From the NCBI GenBank assembly GCA_964017045.1, contig OZ024807.1:14727441-14791440 (forward strand): a stretch of DNA of 64,000 nt. Reading direction: 5' to 3'. This document shows, piece by piece, positions 11,640 through 22,749 of this stretch. Under the pieces are notes generated by a model that did not search any database, had not been told where the DNA came from, and saw nothing but the letters and a program-made list of their open reading frames with translations. The DNA is from Omphiscola glabra (lineage: Eukaryota; Mollusca; Gastropoda; Lymnaeidae). Each line of letters starts with the position of its first letter. The stretch's first letter is position 1. The position numbers were made by a program, and so were the translations under genes.

Positions 11640-11985
11640 ATTCAAACATCTTCAACATCATCATCAGTGGCGCTACACCCCCCGTAGGGCCCTGTCCTGC
11701 TCCACTACATCATTCCATTTAGACATAAGCGCCAGTGGCGTTCAAGCCCACTTATGGACCAGGTCTGCGCCGCCGCATCCTTTCCTTCGTGTCGTTCCAT
11801 GGCTTTAGCCTCCATGCGCGACCGCCAGCTGGTAATTTCCCTTCTTTACATCGTCAATCCTTCTCTGTCTTGGTCTAACGGTGAGCCGCGTGCCCTTATT
11901 AGGGGCCCTAGGTTTCTTCCCGTGGATCACCTTTGCTGCTCTACAATCCGTCATCCTCTCAAAATGTCCTGTCGAGTGCAGCCTG
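11640..11985 (-). pseudogene. LINE 3'-terminal fragment, unit A copy
   Basis: On the minus strand the sequence decodes, with breaks, to a non-LTR retrotransposon C-terminus (RAAKVIHGKKPRAPNKG, then RLTVRPRQRRIDDVKKG), followed by 'ctacaggccatgtagggc'-type sequence and a CATCAT tail. The same fragment sits at the matching place in unit B (37245-37560, inverted) and unit C (44085-44375), so the insertion is older than the triplication. Confidence 0.7.
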
Positions 11986-12271
11986 TACCTCCATTCTTTT
12001 CCTATTGACCCCCCCCCCCGCCCACTCTGTTCACATTACCCCTCTCCCCTAGATTACCGCTTCATACAGGTAATTAACTCATACAGGTAATTAACTCAAT
12101 GCTTTCAATTTATATCATGCCACCATTCAAATACTGTCAATAATGAATCAGTTATTTATAAACAAATACCACAGATTATTTTTTTTTCCTGTTTTTTTCT
12201 TCTTTTTAAGCCAAGGAATATTTCAAACCTGTCAAATCTTTTGCTGACCTCTTGGACACTACTTCTCAGCT

Positions 12272-13743
12272 CAGGGCCGGATTAAGCCATTTTAGTGCCC
12301 AAGGCACAAATCCACATGGGTGCCCCCTTCTGCCCGGGGCCCCTGATCTTTCACTGACCGTGACCGCTGGTATGTTCAATTTTATTCAAAGAAAACAGTT
12401 GTTAACAAATATGTTTGTAGTTTGTATTACTATCACTTATATAAAACTTACAATAAAGTATTTCTGTATTAAAATTAATAGTTTATAAATTTTGAAATAA
12501 TAATAGACAAAAATACTTTATTTTTAATTGGATGAAAAAATCAAAAGATATTGTCATGTACATTTTAAAGTTTTTTTTTCTAGATTTACATCTAACGAAG
12601 TTTTTGAGTATATCGTCAAAGTTAATTTTGCGCAACACATCTGCCTCGATCATAAGCAGAGATAAGGAATCAAGCCTTTCTTGTTTCATTGTTGATCTAT
12701 TTGGATTTTTTGTAAATTCAACTGAGAAAAAGAGCGCTCAGTTCAACAGTTAGTAACTATTAATTTTAAAAATATGCGCAAGGCGATTTCAACATTTGGA
12801 AAGGCACACTCGATGTTGTCTGTAACTATTACTTTGTATAATTCTCCATGATTGAACATGTTGTTTTCCGATTTTGATGCAGGAAACTTGTGGCGAATCT
12901 ATGAATGAAACTGTTGTAGTTCAGTACATAAATTATTGTTCAGATCTTTAGGATAAGCATTTATTAGTTCTTCACAACACTGGGATGTTTGTGATAGTGA
13001 TACATCGACCAAACAAGAACATCGAACTGCTACATCATTATATACTTGTCCTCGTCTACTCATTTCTGTCTCAAGTTTGTCAACAATGGCGTAGAATGCA
13101 GATATACGAAATGTGTCTATGGCATTCAAAGATACCTCAGGGGCATCACCATCAATGACCACTGTCGTTCGTTTACGAATATGGGTCAAAGTTGACTTAT
13201 AATCTACACCTGGTGTTATTATTTTTGCAGCTTCTTCAAATCTTTCAAATTCATTCCTAGATTTATGCAAGGGATCTATTAATGAAGAATACAAATCAGC
13301 ACACGTTTTCAAGTTCACACGCTCATTTTGTGTCTATTATTAAGGGGTTCCCGTCGAATTAATCAATTAATGTTATTATTTTAATATTATTTATTGAAAT
13401 TATAAAAATGGTTTAAATTTTTTTATAAAACTTCCCAAAAATTTTTAAAATTCGAATACGACCGCATTATTTATTTACAAGCCGAGTGAGTCCTCATGGT
13501 CCGCATTTTGCTCATTACTATTTACCAGGAGTTTTTTTTTAAATTTTATGCGCTTAATTTTTAAGCATTCAAGATTGTATCAAACTTGAATGTGAATTTT
13601 TATTATAATGTATTTTTTCATTTTAATAGCACTTGTCAAGTTTCAGTTGTTTCTGGACTTAACTTTGTTCAAAAAAAAAATTCTTGAGTACTTGTGGTAC
13701 CCCCAAACGCTTGGTGCCCAAGGCACGTGCCTTGTTTGCCGTG
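12272..13743 (-). mobile_element. hAT transposon remnant (ZMYM1-like transposase)
   Basis: The 1,472-bp element starts cagggccggattaagcc and is flanked by perfect 8-bp duplications, tctcagct at 12264-12271 and 13744-13751. An 8-bp TSD is the hAT signature. The ends are only weakly inverted (CAGGGCCGG against CACGGCAAAC). 'tgcccaaggcac' occurs near both ends. It carries a transposase fragment on the minus strand and is nested inside an R190 repeat. Confidence 0.85.
12899..13318 (-). pseudogene. hAT (ZMYM1-like) transposase fragment
   Basis: A 139-codon open stretch on the minus strand reads DYKSTLTHIRKRTTVVIDGD, then FRISAFYAIVDKLETEMSRR and GQVYNDVAVR. This is the pattern of the middle of hAT transposases related to vertebrate zinc finger MYM-type protein 1, where RVNTFYxIIDxLxxELxRR is typical. 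No BED or TTF zinc finger and no C-terminal dimerisation domain lie in frame, so it is a fragment of a dead or internally deleted element, not a host gene. Confidence 0.75.
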
Positions 13744-14321
13744 TCTCAGCTATGGGAATATAATACTTTTTTTTAAAAATATGTTGGGTTTTTTTTTCTG
13801 TTTGTGCGCTGATGAAGGCTTCCTGCCAACACGTTTGTTGTTTTGTTCGCAACTTCTGTAGCGTTCCTTTTTTCATGTAACCTTACTGTGTTTAACTAAT
13901 TTCCTATTGTTAAATTGGTTTAAGTTCCTCAATACGACACCCACCGTCTCCCCCCCCCCCCCCCGAAACGCACCCCCATCTCCGCCCCGAACACATGATT
14001 TCGTCCATGGTCGATAACCCGGTCTATATATTCACCATGTCGTAGTGCTTTTAAAGTCAGATCAACAGCTTTCATTGCAGGGGTGCTAACTCTTACAAAA
14101 TATCCATAGCTTAGAAGGAGTTAGCGCAGATTAGGAAAGTGAGTCCATCATAGTTTGATTGATTCATCTCTTTGTTTTTTACACGACTGGTGCAAGGTAT
14201 GTTGTGTCGCTGTTAAAAGGATTTAATAGAGGCCTTTTTTTTTATTCAGGTGGGTTTTTTTTTTCCTTCCGATGTTTGCATTGTTGGTAATTTCACACTA
14301 TTAGTGCCGCGATCTCTCACA

Positions 14322-14495
14322 CGGCCGCCATTTTGGTTGCCGCGACCCGTAAACTTAAGAATAAAACGTTAAATAATAATGAAAAAACATTCCTAAATCT
14401 ATCCCTAAACCTAACCTGAACCCTAAGTCTATCCTTAAACCTAACCTTAACCCTAAATCTATCCCTAAACCTAACCTGAACCCTAAACAAGCAAA
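14322..14495. mobile_element. Element with telomere-like 30-bp minisatellite, copy 1
   Basis: Left end ggccgccattttggttgccg is followed by cgggtcg-like sequence, then units of 'tctatccctaaacctaacct' plus 'gaaccctaaa'. The same end and the same minisatellite recur, in the other orientation, at about 60430-60625 and 63655-63985. The right end was not found here. Confidence 0.6.
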
Positions 14496-14544
14496 TCATG
14501 CTGGGCACTAAAAGTTGAAATAGCCGAATTGTTTAAATGTATTA

Positions 14545-15020
14545 AATATTGCTTCTCTGGGGGTTTAACTCCAGCCATGTTGTTCATTTTTCTGATTCTC
14601 TGTGTGTTTAACTCCTGCCATGTTGTTCATTTTTCTGAGCCTCTGGGTGTTTAACTCCTGCCATGTTGTTCATTTTTCTGATCCACTGGGTGTTTAACTA
14701 CAGCCATGTTGTTCATTTTTCTGATTCTCTGGGTGTTTAACTCCTGCCATGTTGTTCATTTTTCTGATTCTCTGGGTGTTTAACTGCTGCCATTTTGTTC
14801 ATTTTTCTGATCCACTGGGTGTTTAACTACAGCCATGTTGTTCATTTTTCTGATTCTCTGGGTGTTTAACTCCTGCCATGCTGTTCATTTTTCTGATTCT
14901 CTGGGTGTTTAACTCCTGCCATGTTGTTCATTTTTCTGATTCTCTTTGTGTTTAACTCCTGCCATGTTGTTCATTTTTCTGATTCTCTGGGTGTTTAACT
15001 GCTGCCATGTCGTTCATGTC
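14545..15020. repeat. 43-bp minisatellite upstream of gene A
   Basis: About 11 units of 'tctgggtgtttaactcctgc' followed by 'catgttgttcatttttctgattc'. The orthologous array in unit C is at 44885-45190 with about seven units ('tcttgcaatg' variant). Unit B lacks it and has a different 19-bp array near the matching place. Confidence 0.93.
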
Positions 15021-15534
15021 CTAATACCATCGTTTTTATTGTTGACACTAATCATGCGTAAGAGTCCAATTCCTCGCGTCTTATTACTTCTTAGGGTGCA
15101 CTGGCCACGAAAATATTAAACTATACTGTTGTTCATACATTTAAATATAATTTCAACTTTGTTTTTTTTTTATTGCAGGCCGGAATATATTTTTCCATGT
15201 CCCATTGGAAGTGGATGTGGCACTCATTAAAATAGACACAATACAAAAGTTGAACAACGATAACCTTTTTTTTTTTGTATAGCTATCTATAGCTATTTTT
15301 ACAACCAATAACGGAGATTAAGAAAGAAAAGCTATCAACAAATCAAAAACTACCAGCGAAATTGAAAAAAAAAAAAAAAGGACAACCTCAGTTAAAAAGA
15401 AACCGTGGTCGAAGTAAAACGACCCATTATATAAAACACAGGCACAGTAATGAAATAGACTCGATGTACATAAAAACTAGATCAACCAAAGAAAAAAAGC
15501 CACTCTGTACAGCACAAAAGTGTCAGCAACACTG

Positions 15535-15640
15535 ATGATGAAAATGAGAACATTCAAACCAATGCGGATTGTTGCGGCGCTCACGTTCGGAGGTGTCGCC
15601 GTGATTGTTCTGAAACTGCTGGTGATACAGTTTGTTAGAG
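15535..15640 (+). CDS. Sulfotransferase gene A, exon 1 (membrane anchor)
   Basis: Encodes MMKMRTFKPMRIVAALTFGG, then VAVIVLKLLVIQFVR: a short basic cytoplasmic tail and one hydrophobic segment (about residues 12-33), the usual N-terminus of a type II Golgi enzyme. The frame is open upstream to a TAG at 15478, and 15535 is the first ATG after it; ATGs at 15538 and 15544 are alternatives. The exon ends in phase 1 at a gtaagc donor (15641). Genes B and C have the same exon at 35786-35891 and 47483-47585, which is the main evidence that it is real. No 5' UTR exon or promoter could be identified. Confidence 0.88.
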
Positions 15641-15714
15641 GTAAGCATCTAAATGAAATCATAGCAGTCTGAATCAGTAACGCCGTGAGTACTAACAAAA
15701 TAGGCGGGGAGTGG

Positions 15715-15895
15715 GTTGACAATGGCAGAGGGTTGACAATGACAGAGGATTGACAATGACAGAGGATTGACAATGGCAGAGGATTGACAATGGCAGAGGA
15801 TTGACAATGGCAGAGGATTGACAATGACAGAGGATTGACAATGACAGAGGATTGACAATGGCATAGGGCTACAATGACAGAGGGTAGACAATAAT
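15715..15895. repeat. 17-bp minisatellite in intron 1 of gene A
   Basis: About ten units of 'attgacaatgrcagagg', starting about 75 bp after the exon 1 donor. The same array lies at the same place in gene B (35640-35735) and gene C (47655-48155). Confidence 0.93.
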
Positions 15896-16559
15896 GATGG
15901 ATTTAGGACTTTTTGTTACTCAATCTTTAATAATTCATTCTCCATCCCCCACCCCACCACAACTTTTCACATCTGCCTATACGCATTTTTAGAATTCTAC
16001 TGTTTATACATTGGCTGTCTTGTAGGCTACTTAACGTCAGAACATCTGGCCATTGTTTTAATTCTTGATTTTTTTTTTAACTGTGTCAACTTTAAGAAGT
16101 TTAATGTGACTATACCTTTGTTCAGGATGCATCCCAGGGCAATGTAATGTATCCGTAATGATAATCCAAATTTGAAATTAATAATACCCTCTTCTCCCAC
16201 GATAACTAAATTTTTGCTGGTAATAACTCAATATACTACTATTTGTGTGGTGTGACGCCAAGGATGTTACCCTGCAACCTTTCCTTTACAATTGTAAACA
16301 CTTTTTTTTTATTACTGATTTTTTTTTTTAAAGTTTTATCTTTCGCGCCACGTCCTTTGAGTCCACTGACGCATCCACAAGGATAAAGTATTTTAACTAT
16401 TTATTTAGCCCCCCCCCCCTTTTTTTTTTACTTTTACAAATCATGTTCCTAAATTAAAAATATGTTTTTCTGATTTTTTTCTTTTATCGATGTCCAAATT
16501 TAAAGTTTTAGTAACAGCATTTTTGGTGGCAATTTTAATATTATATATTTACATTTCAG

Positions 16560-16585
16560 ACCACAGATCTGTGGACGCCATGAAT
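16560..16585 (+). CDS. Sulfotransferase gene A, exon 2 (26-nt microexon)
   Basis: Lies between acceptor ttacatttcag and donor gtaag. With the last base of exon 1 it encodes DHRSVDAMN and ends in phase 0, matching exon 3. The 26 bases and both splice sites are conserved in gene B (34963-34988, DHRSEDAMN) and gene C (48835-48860, DHRSVDAIN), while the surrounding intron differs. Expected role: part of the luminal stem between membrane anchor and catalytic domain. Confidence 0.87.
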
Positions 16586-17589
16586 GTAAGTCAAATTCTA
16601 TAACCGTATCATACTGTCGCGATGCTATATCAACTCTATGTACCGTATTGACTTACTCGCGTATAGATCACACTTTTTTTAAACCAAATAATTTAGATAT
16701 AAATCAAGGGTTAGACCTATCAAATGCCGCCCCCCCCCTACCCCCGGAGGAAATGGTCTGAAAGAAATACTGGTTATCCTTTATAATAGAAAAGCACTCG
16801 ATCGCACTGCTCGTATGTCACATTATTTATCTGATTTGAGACAGAATACTATCATTGGGTTGTTGTGTTGTTTTTTTTTTAAAGTGAGTTCAGTTGAATA
16901 TAACGTTGTGGTTGTTGATGTTACTTTTGAAAGACTTGCTTTCTACTTGAATTTCTATCTTGTTTGACCATAGTATACTTTGTGTGTTGTAGCTGGGCAT
17001 GTTTGTTTTGTTTGTTTGTTTGTTGACCTGTAAGGTTGCGCCTGAGTTAATGAAACAGAGTTAGGCCTCCGTTATGGTTGGTCGAGGAAAAAAATTGGTT
17101 GGTTGGGTTGGCGGGGGGGGGGGGGGGGGGTCCGGGTGTTAGGGTTTTGAGCAATGAGGAAATAAAAAAAGGTTTTTTTTTTTTTAAAACAAAATAACTA
17201 CAACCCTAACCCCTTTCACTTACACTAACTATCGCTTATAATCGTGGGGTGTTTGGGATCGGAGGGGTGAATGTGTGGGGGTGTTAAGGGAAGGGCATAT
17301 CGACAGTTACAATTCTGATCAGGGGTTTGGGGGTGGGGGGTGCAAGTAGAAGGTGTGTTACTTAAAGTCTTTGTCGTTATGGATTAATATTTAACAAAAC
17401 ATCAGCCGGTAACATGCTGTCTTTGCGTATTGAATTTTAAGAAATTTTAAGAAAAATTATTGTCTACTTTTTAGTGTGTTTAAACCGGTCTTTGAAAGAT
17501 AGTGTTTTATTTTTTAAAAAAAAAAATTTTTTTTTTTAAATTAAAAAAAAAAAACCCTCTATGTTAACTTTGCTTTAGTTCGTACAGTT

Positions 17590-17880
17590 TTTTTTCTGGC
17601 TGGGTGGCGATAACTTAGGACGGCTAATCGACCCACTTCCCGTCAACCTATCGAGCTGAAACTTGGCACATACACGCGTTGCTTATGACGACACATTCTA
17701 TCAAATTTTCATCCCCAGTCCCCCAAATTTTTTTTTTTTCATTTTTTTTTTCAAGGGCAAGATGAATGAAATAAGATGGCACTGAGTTCACGAAACACAA
17801 TTTCCGATAACTGCATGGGATTCGTAAAATATCGCGTTTGGTGTGCAAGACTTATTTATTTTTTCTACAATTGTAGGTGA
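17590..17880 (+). repeat. Interspersed repeat with GAGCTGAAACTTGGCAC core, intron 2 of gene A
   Basis: Reads 'cccgtcaacctatcgagctg' then 'aaacttggcacatacacgcg'. It is the inverse of 10735-10925. Gene C has the orthologous piece at 51100-51175. Gene B lost this part of intron 2. Confidence 0.6.
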
Positions 17881-18989
17881 AATAAATGTTCGGTGTAAAA
17901 GCGTGTGGGACATTTACATATTAATATTTTTAAAAAATAATAAATGCTATTCAGGATTTATGCGAAAAGCTCTGTTTTTAGGTGTTTTTTAATTTTTATA
18001 ATTTTTGTTTGATTTTCAATTTCAAGACTTAAAATGAAAAAGCCTCAAACACAAAAGGAAAATTGGGAAACTAATCCTTTTTTTTGTGTTGATTCACTGA
18101 TTTTTAAAAAAAAATAATAAAAAGACATTGTTACAGTATTTCCTAGTACTGCATATGTGTAGTTATTTAGAGCCGAAACACCTGTCTGGGCTAGTATTGC
18201 CCTGATATTGACGTCAACGAGTAAATGGGCTGTGTCATTCCGAACCCATCCCGCCCTTGATTGTTATAGTTTGTCAACGTTCTAACGCGTTTAATTTATT
18301 ATAAAGAATGCCATTGGGTGACGCGAAATATAGATTTTCTATACTAGAACGTTCGGATTTAATAGATAGGTAAGGTGAGACAGATAGAGAGAGCGAGGGG
18401 GGATATTTTTTGCGATAGTAGACGTTTTATCAATGTGTGTGTAGATTGATATTTTGTATTTTTAAGAGTGAACCTTTCTCACTTACTTTAAGTTTTTTTT
18501 TTTGATTTTGGACTCGAATTTTTATATTTTTATAGAAATTGTATTGCATAATTCAAATAAACATTATTGTATGACTGGCTTTTGGTATTGTTTTCTTTAA
18601 ATACAGTTTTACTCAGTCCTTTGTTAGGTATTGTTTATAATACGAGACTAATCTTAACACAGATTGAATCTTTAAGATAGTAATGCTACAAAACATTTAT
18701 CTTCAATAGATAGTAACTTCTGATTTCACTCCCTACGCCACATGTAGGGGCGTATCTAGAGTGTTTTTAACACTAAAATCCAGTTTTTTCTTAACTGAGA
18801 TTAATTCTTCAAAATAATAATGTTATAAAACACAAATATCCTGAATAGATAGTAACTTCTGATTTTAAAGTAATGAAATAAATTAACGAACTACGTCAAT
18901 TACTCCTCATTAAAATTGCATTAAAATAACGACTTCATTAATCCTCTAAATTAGTTTTTTTAAAAGAAATAACCTTGTATATTTTCCAG

Positions 18990-20027
18990 CAAATTAGACC
19001 ACGCAGACAAGGGAAGACAACATTGGACGACATGTCAAGTAGTATAACTCTTATGTCACAAGCATGTGCGTCGCACTGGTCCTACAATCTGGGACCCAAA
19101 CTATACACTGTTTCAATCTACTCGGACATGAACAAGAATCTCATGTACTGCCACGTGCCTAAAGCTGGATGCACTTTTTGGGGCCGTATATTTAGCTTTC
19201 TGACCCGCCCTGATGACATGTCACAAATGAAAATTGACTCGCCTTTTGATATCGATCGCATGAAACTCCACAGCGGACCTTTAAGTCCAGTTGGACAACC
19301 CGATTGGAATTTAGCTAAAAATGAGATCAGGGAGCACACGGTCAAATTTTTATTCACCAGAGATCCGTACTCTCGTCTTTGGAGCGTTTATTTAGACAAA
19401 TACTATTTACCCGATTTCTGGCATCGCAACGAGATCTCCAAGAATCTCTGTCTCCTGAATATTACCTTTTCAGAATTCCTGGTGTTTGCAGTAACCTCGG
19501 TCGACGGCCACATGCTTCCCGTGGCGGTGGTCTGCAATCCTTGCGAGTTCCGACCGCATTACATTGGCAAGATGGAAACGTTTTCTAGAGATTCCAAATT
19601 TATATTAGATAAGGGGCGAATGGGAAGCTTACTGGATAACTACAGCTATACAAATTACACCGAGACAGAGCTCAAATCGATCATCTCAAACTACTTCTGG
19701 TATTACAACGTGCGCAAGCTAAGTCAGTGTTTTACTGAGAAGGACCTCTGTCGTAGAATGTGGCACGTGTTTCAAATTAACGGCCACATCCGGTCGACGT
19801 TGGGATTTCCCGAAAACTTGCCAGTCTACAACGAAGAGATGTTTCTGGACCATGTTTTACAAACTGTTCGGAGTCAAGGCATGAGCAGAGCCGAAGCCTC
19901 GATTCAGAGACGCAAATATCTTGCAAACGCTTATAAGAATGTATCACTGGCCCACATTTTAGCCATCCAAGAAAGATTTAAACCTGACTTTGACATTTTT
20001 GGTTATGATACGCTTCCACCAAAATAA
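18990..20027 (+). CDS. Carbohydrate sulfotransferase (HNK-1 family) gene A, exon 3
   Basis: Terminal exon, residues 45-389 of the spliced 389-aa protein (exons 15535-15640, 16560-16585, 18990-20027; introns of 919 and 2404 bp). Such enzymes move sulfate from PAPS to sugars of glycoproteins or proteoglycans in the Golgi lumen. The PAPS-binding signatures are visible: the 5'-phosphosulfate loop HVPKAGCTFWGR (about residues 99-110) and the 3'-phosphate motif FTRDPYSRLWSVYLDKY (about 166-182). CNPCEFRPHYIGKMETF follows, like the conserved cysteine and (V/I)GKxETL region of CHST8-14 enzymes. NIT, NYT and NVS sequons fit a luminal domain. The coding start inside the exon is set by the phase-0 acceptor ttttccag at 18989. 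The sugar acceptor cannot be told from sequence. Genes B and C are close paralogues. Confidence 0.93.
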   Translation, partial: QIRPRRQGKTTLDDMSSSITLMSQACASHWSYNLGPKLYTVSIYSDMNKNLMYCHVPKAGCTFWGRIFSFLTRPDDMSQMKIDSPFDIDRMKLHSGPLSPVGQPDWNLAKNEIREHTVKFLFTRDPYSRLWSVYLDKYYLPDFWHRNEISKNLCLLNITFSEFLVFAVTSVDGHMLPVAVVCNPCEFRPHYIGKMETFSRDSKFILDKGRMGSLLDNYSYTNYTETELKSIISNYFWYYNVRKLSQCFTEKDLCRRMWHVFQINGHIRSTLGFPENLPVYNEEMFLDHVLQTVRSQGMSRAEASIQRRKYLANAYKNVSLAHILAIQERFKPDFDIFGYDTLPPK

Positions 20028-20569
20028 CATTTTATTTAATACACATTTAAATTTTTAAGTTTAAGGTTAAGAAAGATCTTACGATCGAAATGATTGTAAT
20101 GAAACATAATGCTATCCCTCCCAGATAACCTTGTAGGTGTGTATTTGTTTTGATTAGGCCCGTGCTTCCAGCTCCGAAACTCTATTCCCCACCCCCAAAC
20201 AATCGCGGTAGCTTTATGGGATATCCCCATTCCCCAATATAAACTCCCAGATGGACGCAAACTAATGAATACTTTAATGTTCCCAATTAGTAAACCTACG
20301 CAAATTAAAATACACGCCAACGAGCAATTCAGTTTAGCTTGCGCTGCAAATGCTAACATCATCATCGATACTGCTACAGCCCATGGGGGTTCTGACCGGC
20401 TTCTCGCCATCGCGCGTCCATGGCTTTTGGGGGTTCATGCACGGACTACAAGCTGATCTAGTACTAAAGCAATAAGTCGTTTTATGACATATAAGCTAAG
20501 GACGACTGCTTATTTTATGGTAAGCTTATCAGACGTGCCAGATGTTGTCATAATCTTTATTATAATTTA

Positions 20570-20830
20570 GGCTGTAAGAATCTTCGCTAGAGCTCGTAAC
20601 AAGCTTAGCTAGACTTCGTTAGAACCTTCGTTAGATGTTGTAAGAATCTTCATAAGGGTTTGAATACGCCTTTCTTAGAGTTCGTAACAAGCTTTGTTAT
20701 AGTTCGTAACAATCTTCGTTAAAGTTCAAAAGGACTTTCTTTAGTGTTCGTAAAAATCTACGTTAGTTCGTGAAAAACTTCCTTGGATGTCGTAAGAATC
20801 TTTGTCAGATTGCAGGATATTTTCAGTCAG
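20570..20830. repeat. 22-bp minisatellite in the 3' flank of gene A
   Basis: Diverged units of 'ttcgttagagttcgtaagaatc'. Orthologous arrays are at 54475-54715 (C, much more regular) and 30525-31300 (B, interrupted by a LINE). If the AATAAA pair at 21121 is the real polyadenylation signal, the array would be in the 3' UTR. Confidence 0.85.
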
Positions 20831-21120
20831 AGATTCATTTTATCGGTATAGCGATATCCTCGTCCTCCTAAAATCTAAATCAATTTTTAGCTTATCTTAT
20901 TTAAAGGTCGGTATTCTATTTATTTTCTCAAATAAACTTTTTAGGTGCTTTTAGGAGTTTCTTAAATTCAATAATTTATGATATCTAGTTTTCAGTGAGG
21001 TTTTTATTGTTAGTCTTAAACTAATTTCATGGCTAAATATTTCACCATATATTTCTATATTTATTTTATTTGTGAGTTTATGTTATGTGATGTCTTTTAT
21101 TTCATTAAATGAATATTGTT

Positions 21121-21139
21121 AATAAAGAGTGTAAATAAA
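21121..21139 (+). promoter_or_regulatory. Candidate polyadenylation signals, gene A
   Basis: Two AATAAA hexamers, 13 bp apart. They lie in a block conserved in unit B (TTTATT at 30220-30225 and 30233-30238). Unit C keeps the second (54939-54944) but not the first. They are about 1.1 kb after the stop codon, which implies a long 3' UTR. Conservation is the only support. Confidence 0.45.
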
Positions 21140-21310
21140 GAAATTTCTTTTATTCGATGATCGCTGCGTGTCATTAACGTTCTAATCAATGTGTCCATGT
21201 TATGCTTAACCTTCATCAATTCAATTCTGAAAGTACACTTCATCCACAAGACGAATTATCTAAAACTTGAATTCATCAATGATAATAATTGAGGAGACAG
21301 TTCCTAGCTA

Positions 21311-21494
21311 CACAGGCGTAGCTAGAGTGCTTGGCGCCCGTGGACAAGATTCATTTTAAAGAGCTTTCCTTTTTTTTTCAACTCTCAAACCCATTATATT
21401 CATCAATAAAATAATATCAAAGCCCATTTTTGCGTCCCTAACTAGTCTGACGCCAATGGACATATGTTCCCCTGCCCCCGTAGCTACGCCTCTG
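21311..21494. mobile_element. MITE, GGCGTAGCTAG family, perfect 8-bp TSD
   Basis: Termini cacaggcgtagctag and gtagctacgcctctg are near-perfect inverted repeats. The flanks cctagcta (21303-21310) and cctagcta (21495-21502) are identical. Unit B reads through the site ('gttcctagttacgcctctat', minus strand near 30035-30060) without the insert, so it came after the duplication. Confidence 0.85.
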
Positions 21495-22325
21495 CCTAGC
21501 TACGCCACGGCCTGTTCTATAAATTGGTGTAAATAGCTTAGATATTTAGCTACACAAATGTATTAACTTTGGGCGACATGGTTTTAGTCCATCAACTTTA
21601 TGTTTTGACAAATGATTTGACGAGCTGAGTGCTAACAACTCTCATCGGTTAAAATGGACTAATGAACACATTTTAATAACTCTTTTACCTCCCTTCATCT
21701 TATTACTATGTGAAATTATTTATGATTTTTCTTTTTAAAATGTGCAGTTGTGATTTGGCGACCAAATAAAATGAGAAAATATATAAAGCAACAATCGGAA
21801 ATTAATTAGCTCCTAAGTAATTTGTAAATTCCACAATTGATCTCTTTCTTTTTACAAATGTATCCTTAGTTGAGTTTGGCCATGTACACGTGAGACATTG
21901 GTGTTTAAATCGGCAACTTTAGGTGTTACGTGTTATCACTATGAAGAAATTAATCTCTTATTTAAGTGGATGGCTCGTTCTAAAACAGTACACAACAAAA
22001 GAAGATACCATAAATTAAATGCTATAACAAAGAATACGATACTTAAACCAGGGCTAATTACAATTAGTAAATGTGTTCATGTTAAATTTATAAATTACAA
22101 AATAAAAAAAAATTTGATTAAAACTATTGATCTACAGAATAATGATTGGCTGGTACCAGTGCAATGTTGAAGAAGATACAATGTGGTAAAAAAAAAAGGT
22201 ACAATGATAAAGAGGAATCTGCACACAAACACACACAGTAAACAAATCTATCTTCTTGTAACAAAAATATCTCGTCATAAATGATCGCCAAGAATCTCTC
22301 GTGTGTCTCCTTTTATGGTAAATGT

Positions 22326-22745
22326 TGTCACTGTCAAATCGTGTCATTCTATTTTCTGTGTATGTTTGGAGGAGGGTAAGAGAGCGATCGTGGGTTTTCT
22401 CAGTCATGTATGACCGTCTTGGCGTGTCGGGGAAATAAACCCACGTGTGGAAGTGTGTACAAGAGAGAGAGAGTGGAGTGTTGAGGGACGAGTAACGAGT
22501 GGAGTCCAACAGAGTGTGTGGTTTTCGTTTGGTGAAGTAGGATGTGATTTTTTTATGTGGATAAAGTAGTTGTGGTTTCTGATGCTTTTTGAACACTTAT
22601 ACATCAAAAAGGAATTACTTATATTTTGATGACTGTTATACGACTTTGTGTTTTTCCTGGAGGACAGGAGTTTTTTTTACTCTGAACTATTGTCTGTGGC
22701 TATAGCGAAGGGACCTAACTCCTAGACAACGTACCTTCGGTCACA
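22326..22745 (+). mobile_element. Solo LTR (TGTCAC...GGTCACA family), copy 1
   Basis: 420 bp that start TGTCACTGTC and end CCTTCGGTCACA. Identical 5-bp flanks (aatgt at 22321-22325 and 22746-22750) are the expected LTR-retrotransposon target duplication. The related copy at 41572-42213 has its own 5-bp TSD. Shared inner stretches include 'gtggagtccaac', 'ggtgaagtaggatgtgattt' and 'actctgaactattgtctgtg'. No internal region or gag/pol is present, so this is a solo LTR. Confidence 0.85.
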
Positions 22746-22749
22746 AATG

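Larger units (their letters stand above)
12241..13912 (+). repeat. R190 repeat, copy 2, split by a hAT insertion
   Basis: Left part 12241-12271 (tgacctcttggacactactt) and right part from 13752 to 13912 (gcgctgatgaaggcttcctg ... ctaatttcctattgt) together make one R190 copy. Unit C reads through this place without it (44500-44540), so the R190 insertion is private to unit A. Confidence 0.7.

Noticed and set aside
19118..19588. Minus-strand and +1 frames inside gene A exon 3 (also 32318-32527 in gene B)
   Set aside because: Shadows of the conserved sulfotransferase frame; they recur only because the exons are paralogous.
20036..20410. 124-codon minus-strand frame after gene A
   Set aside because: Not kept in the orthologous 3' flanks of B and C; probably 3' UTR.
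22132..22607. 154- and 67-codon minus-strand frames
   Set aside because: They lie mostly in the solo LTR 22326-22745 and show no gag, pol or host domain.
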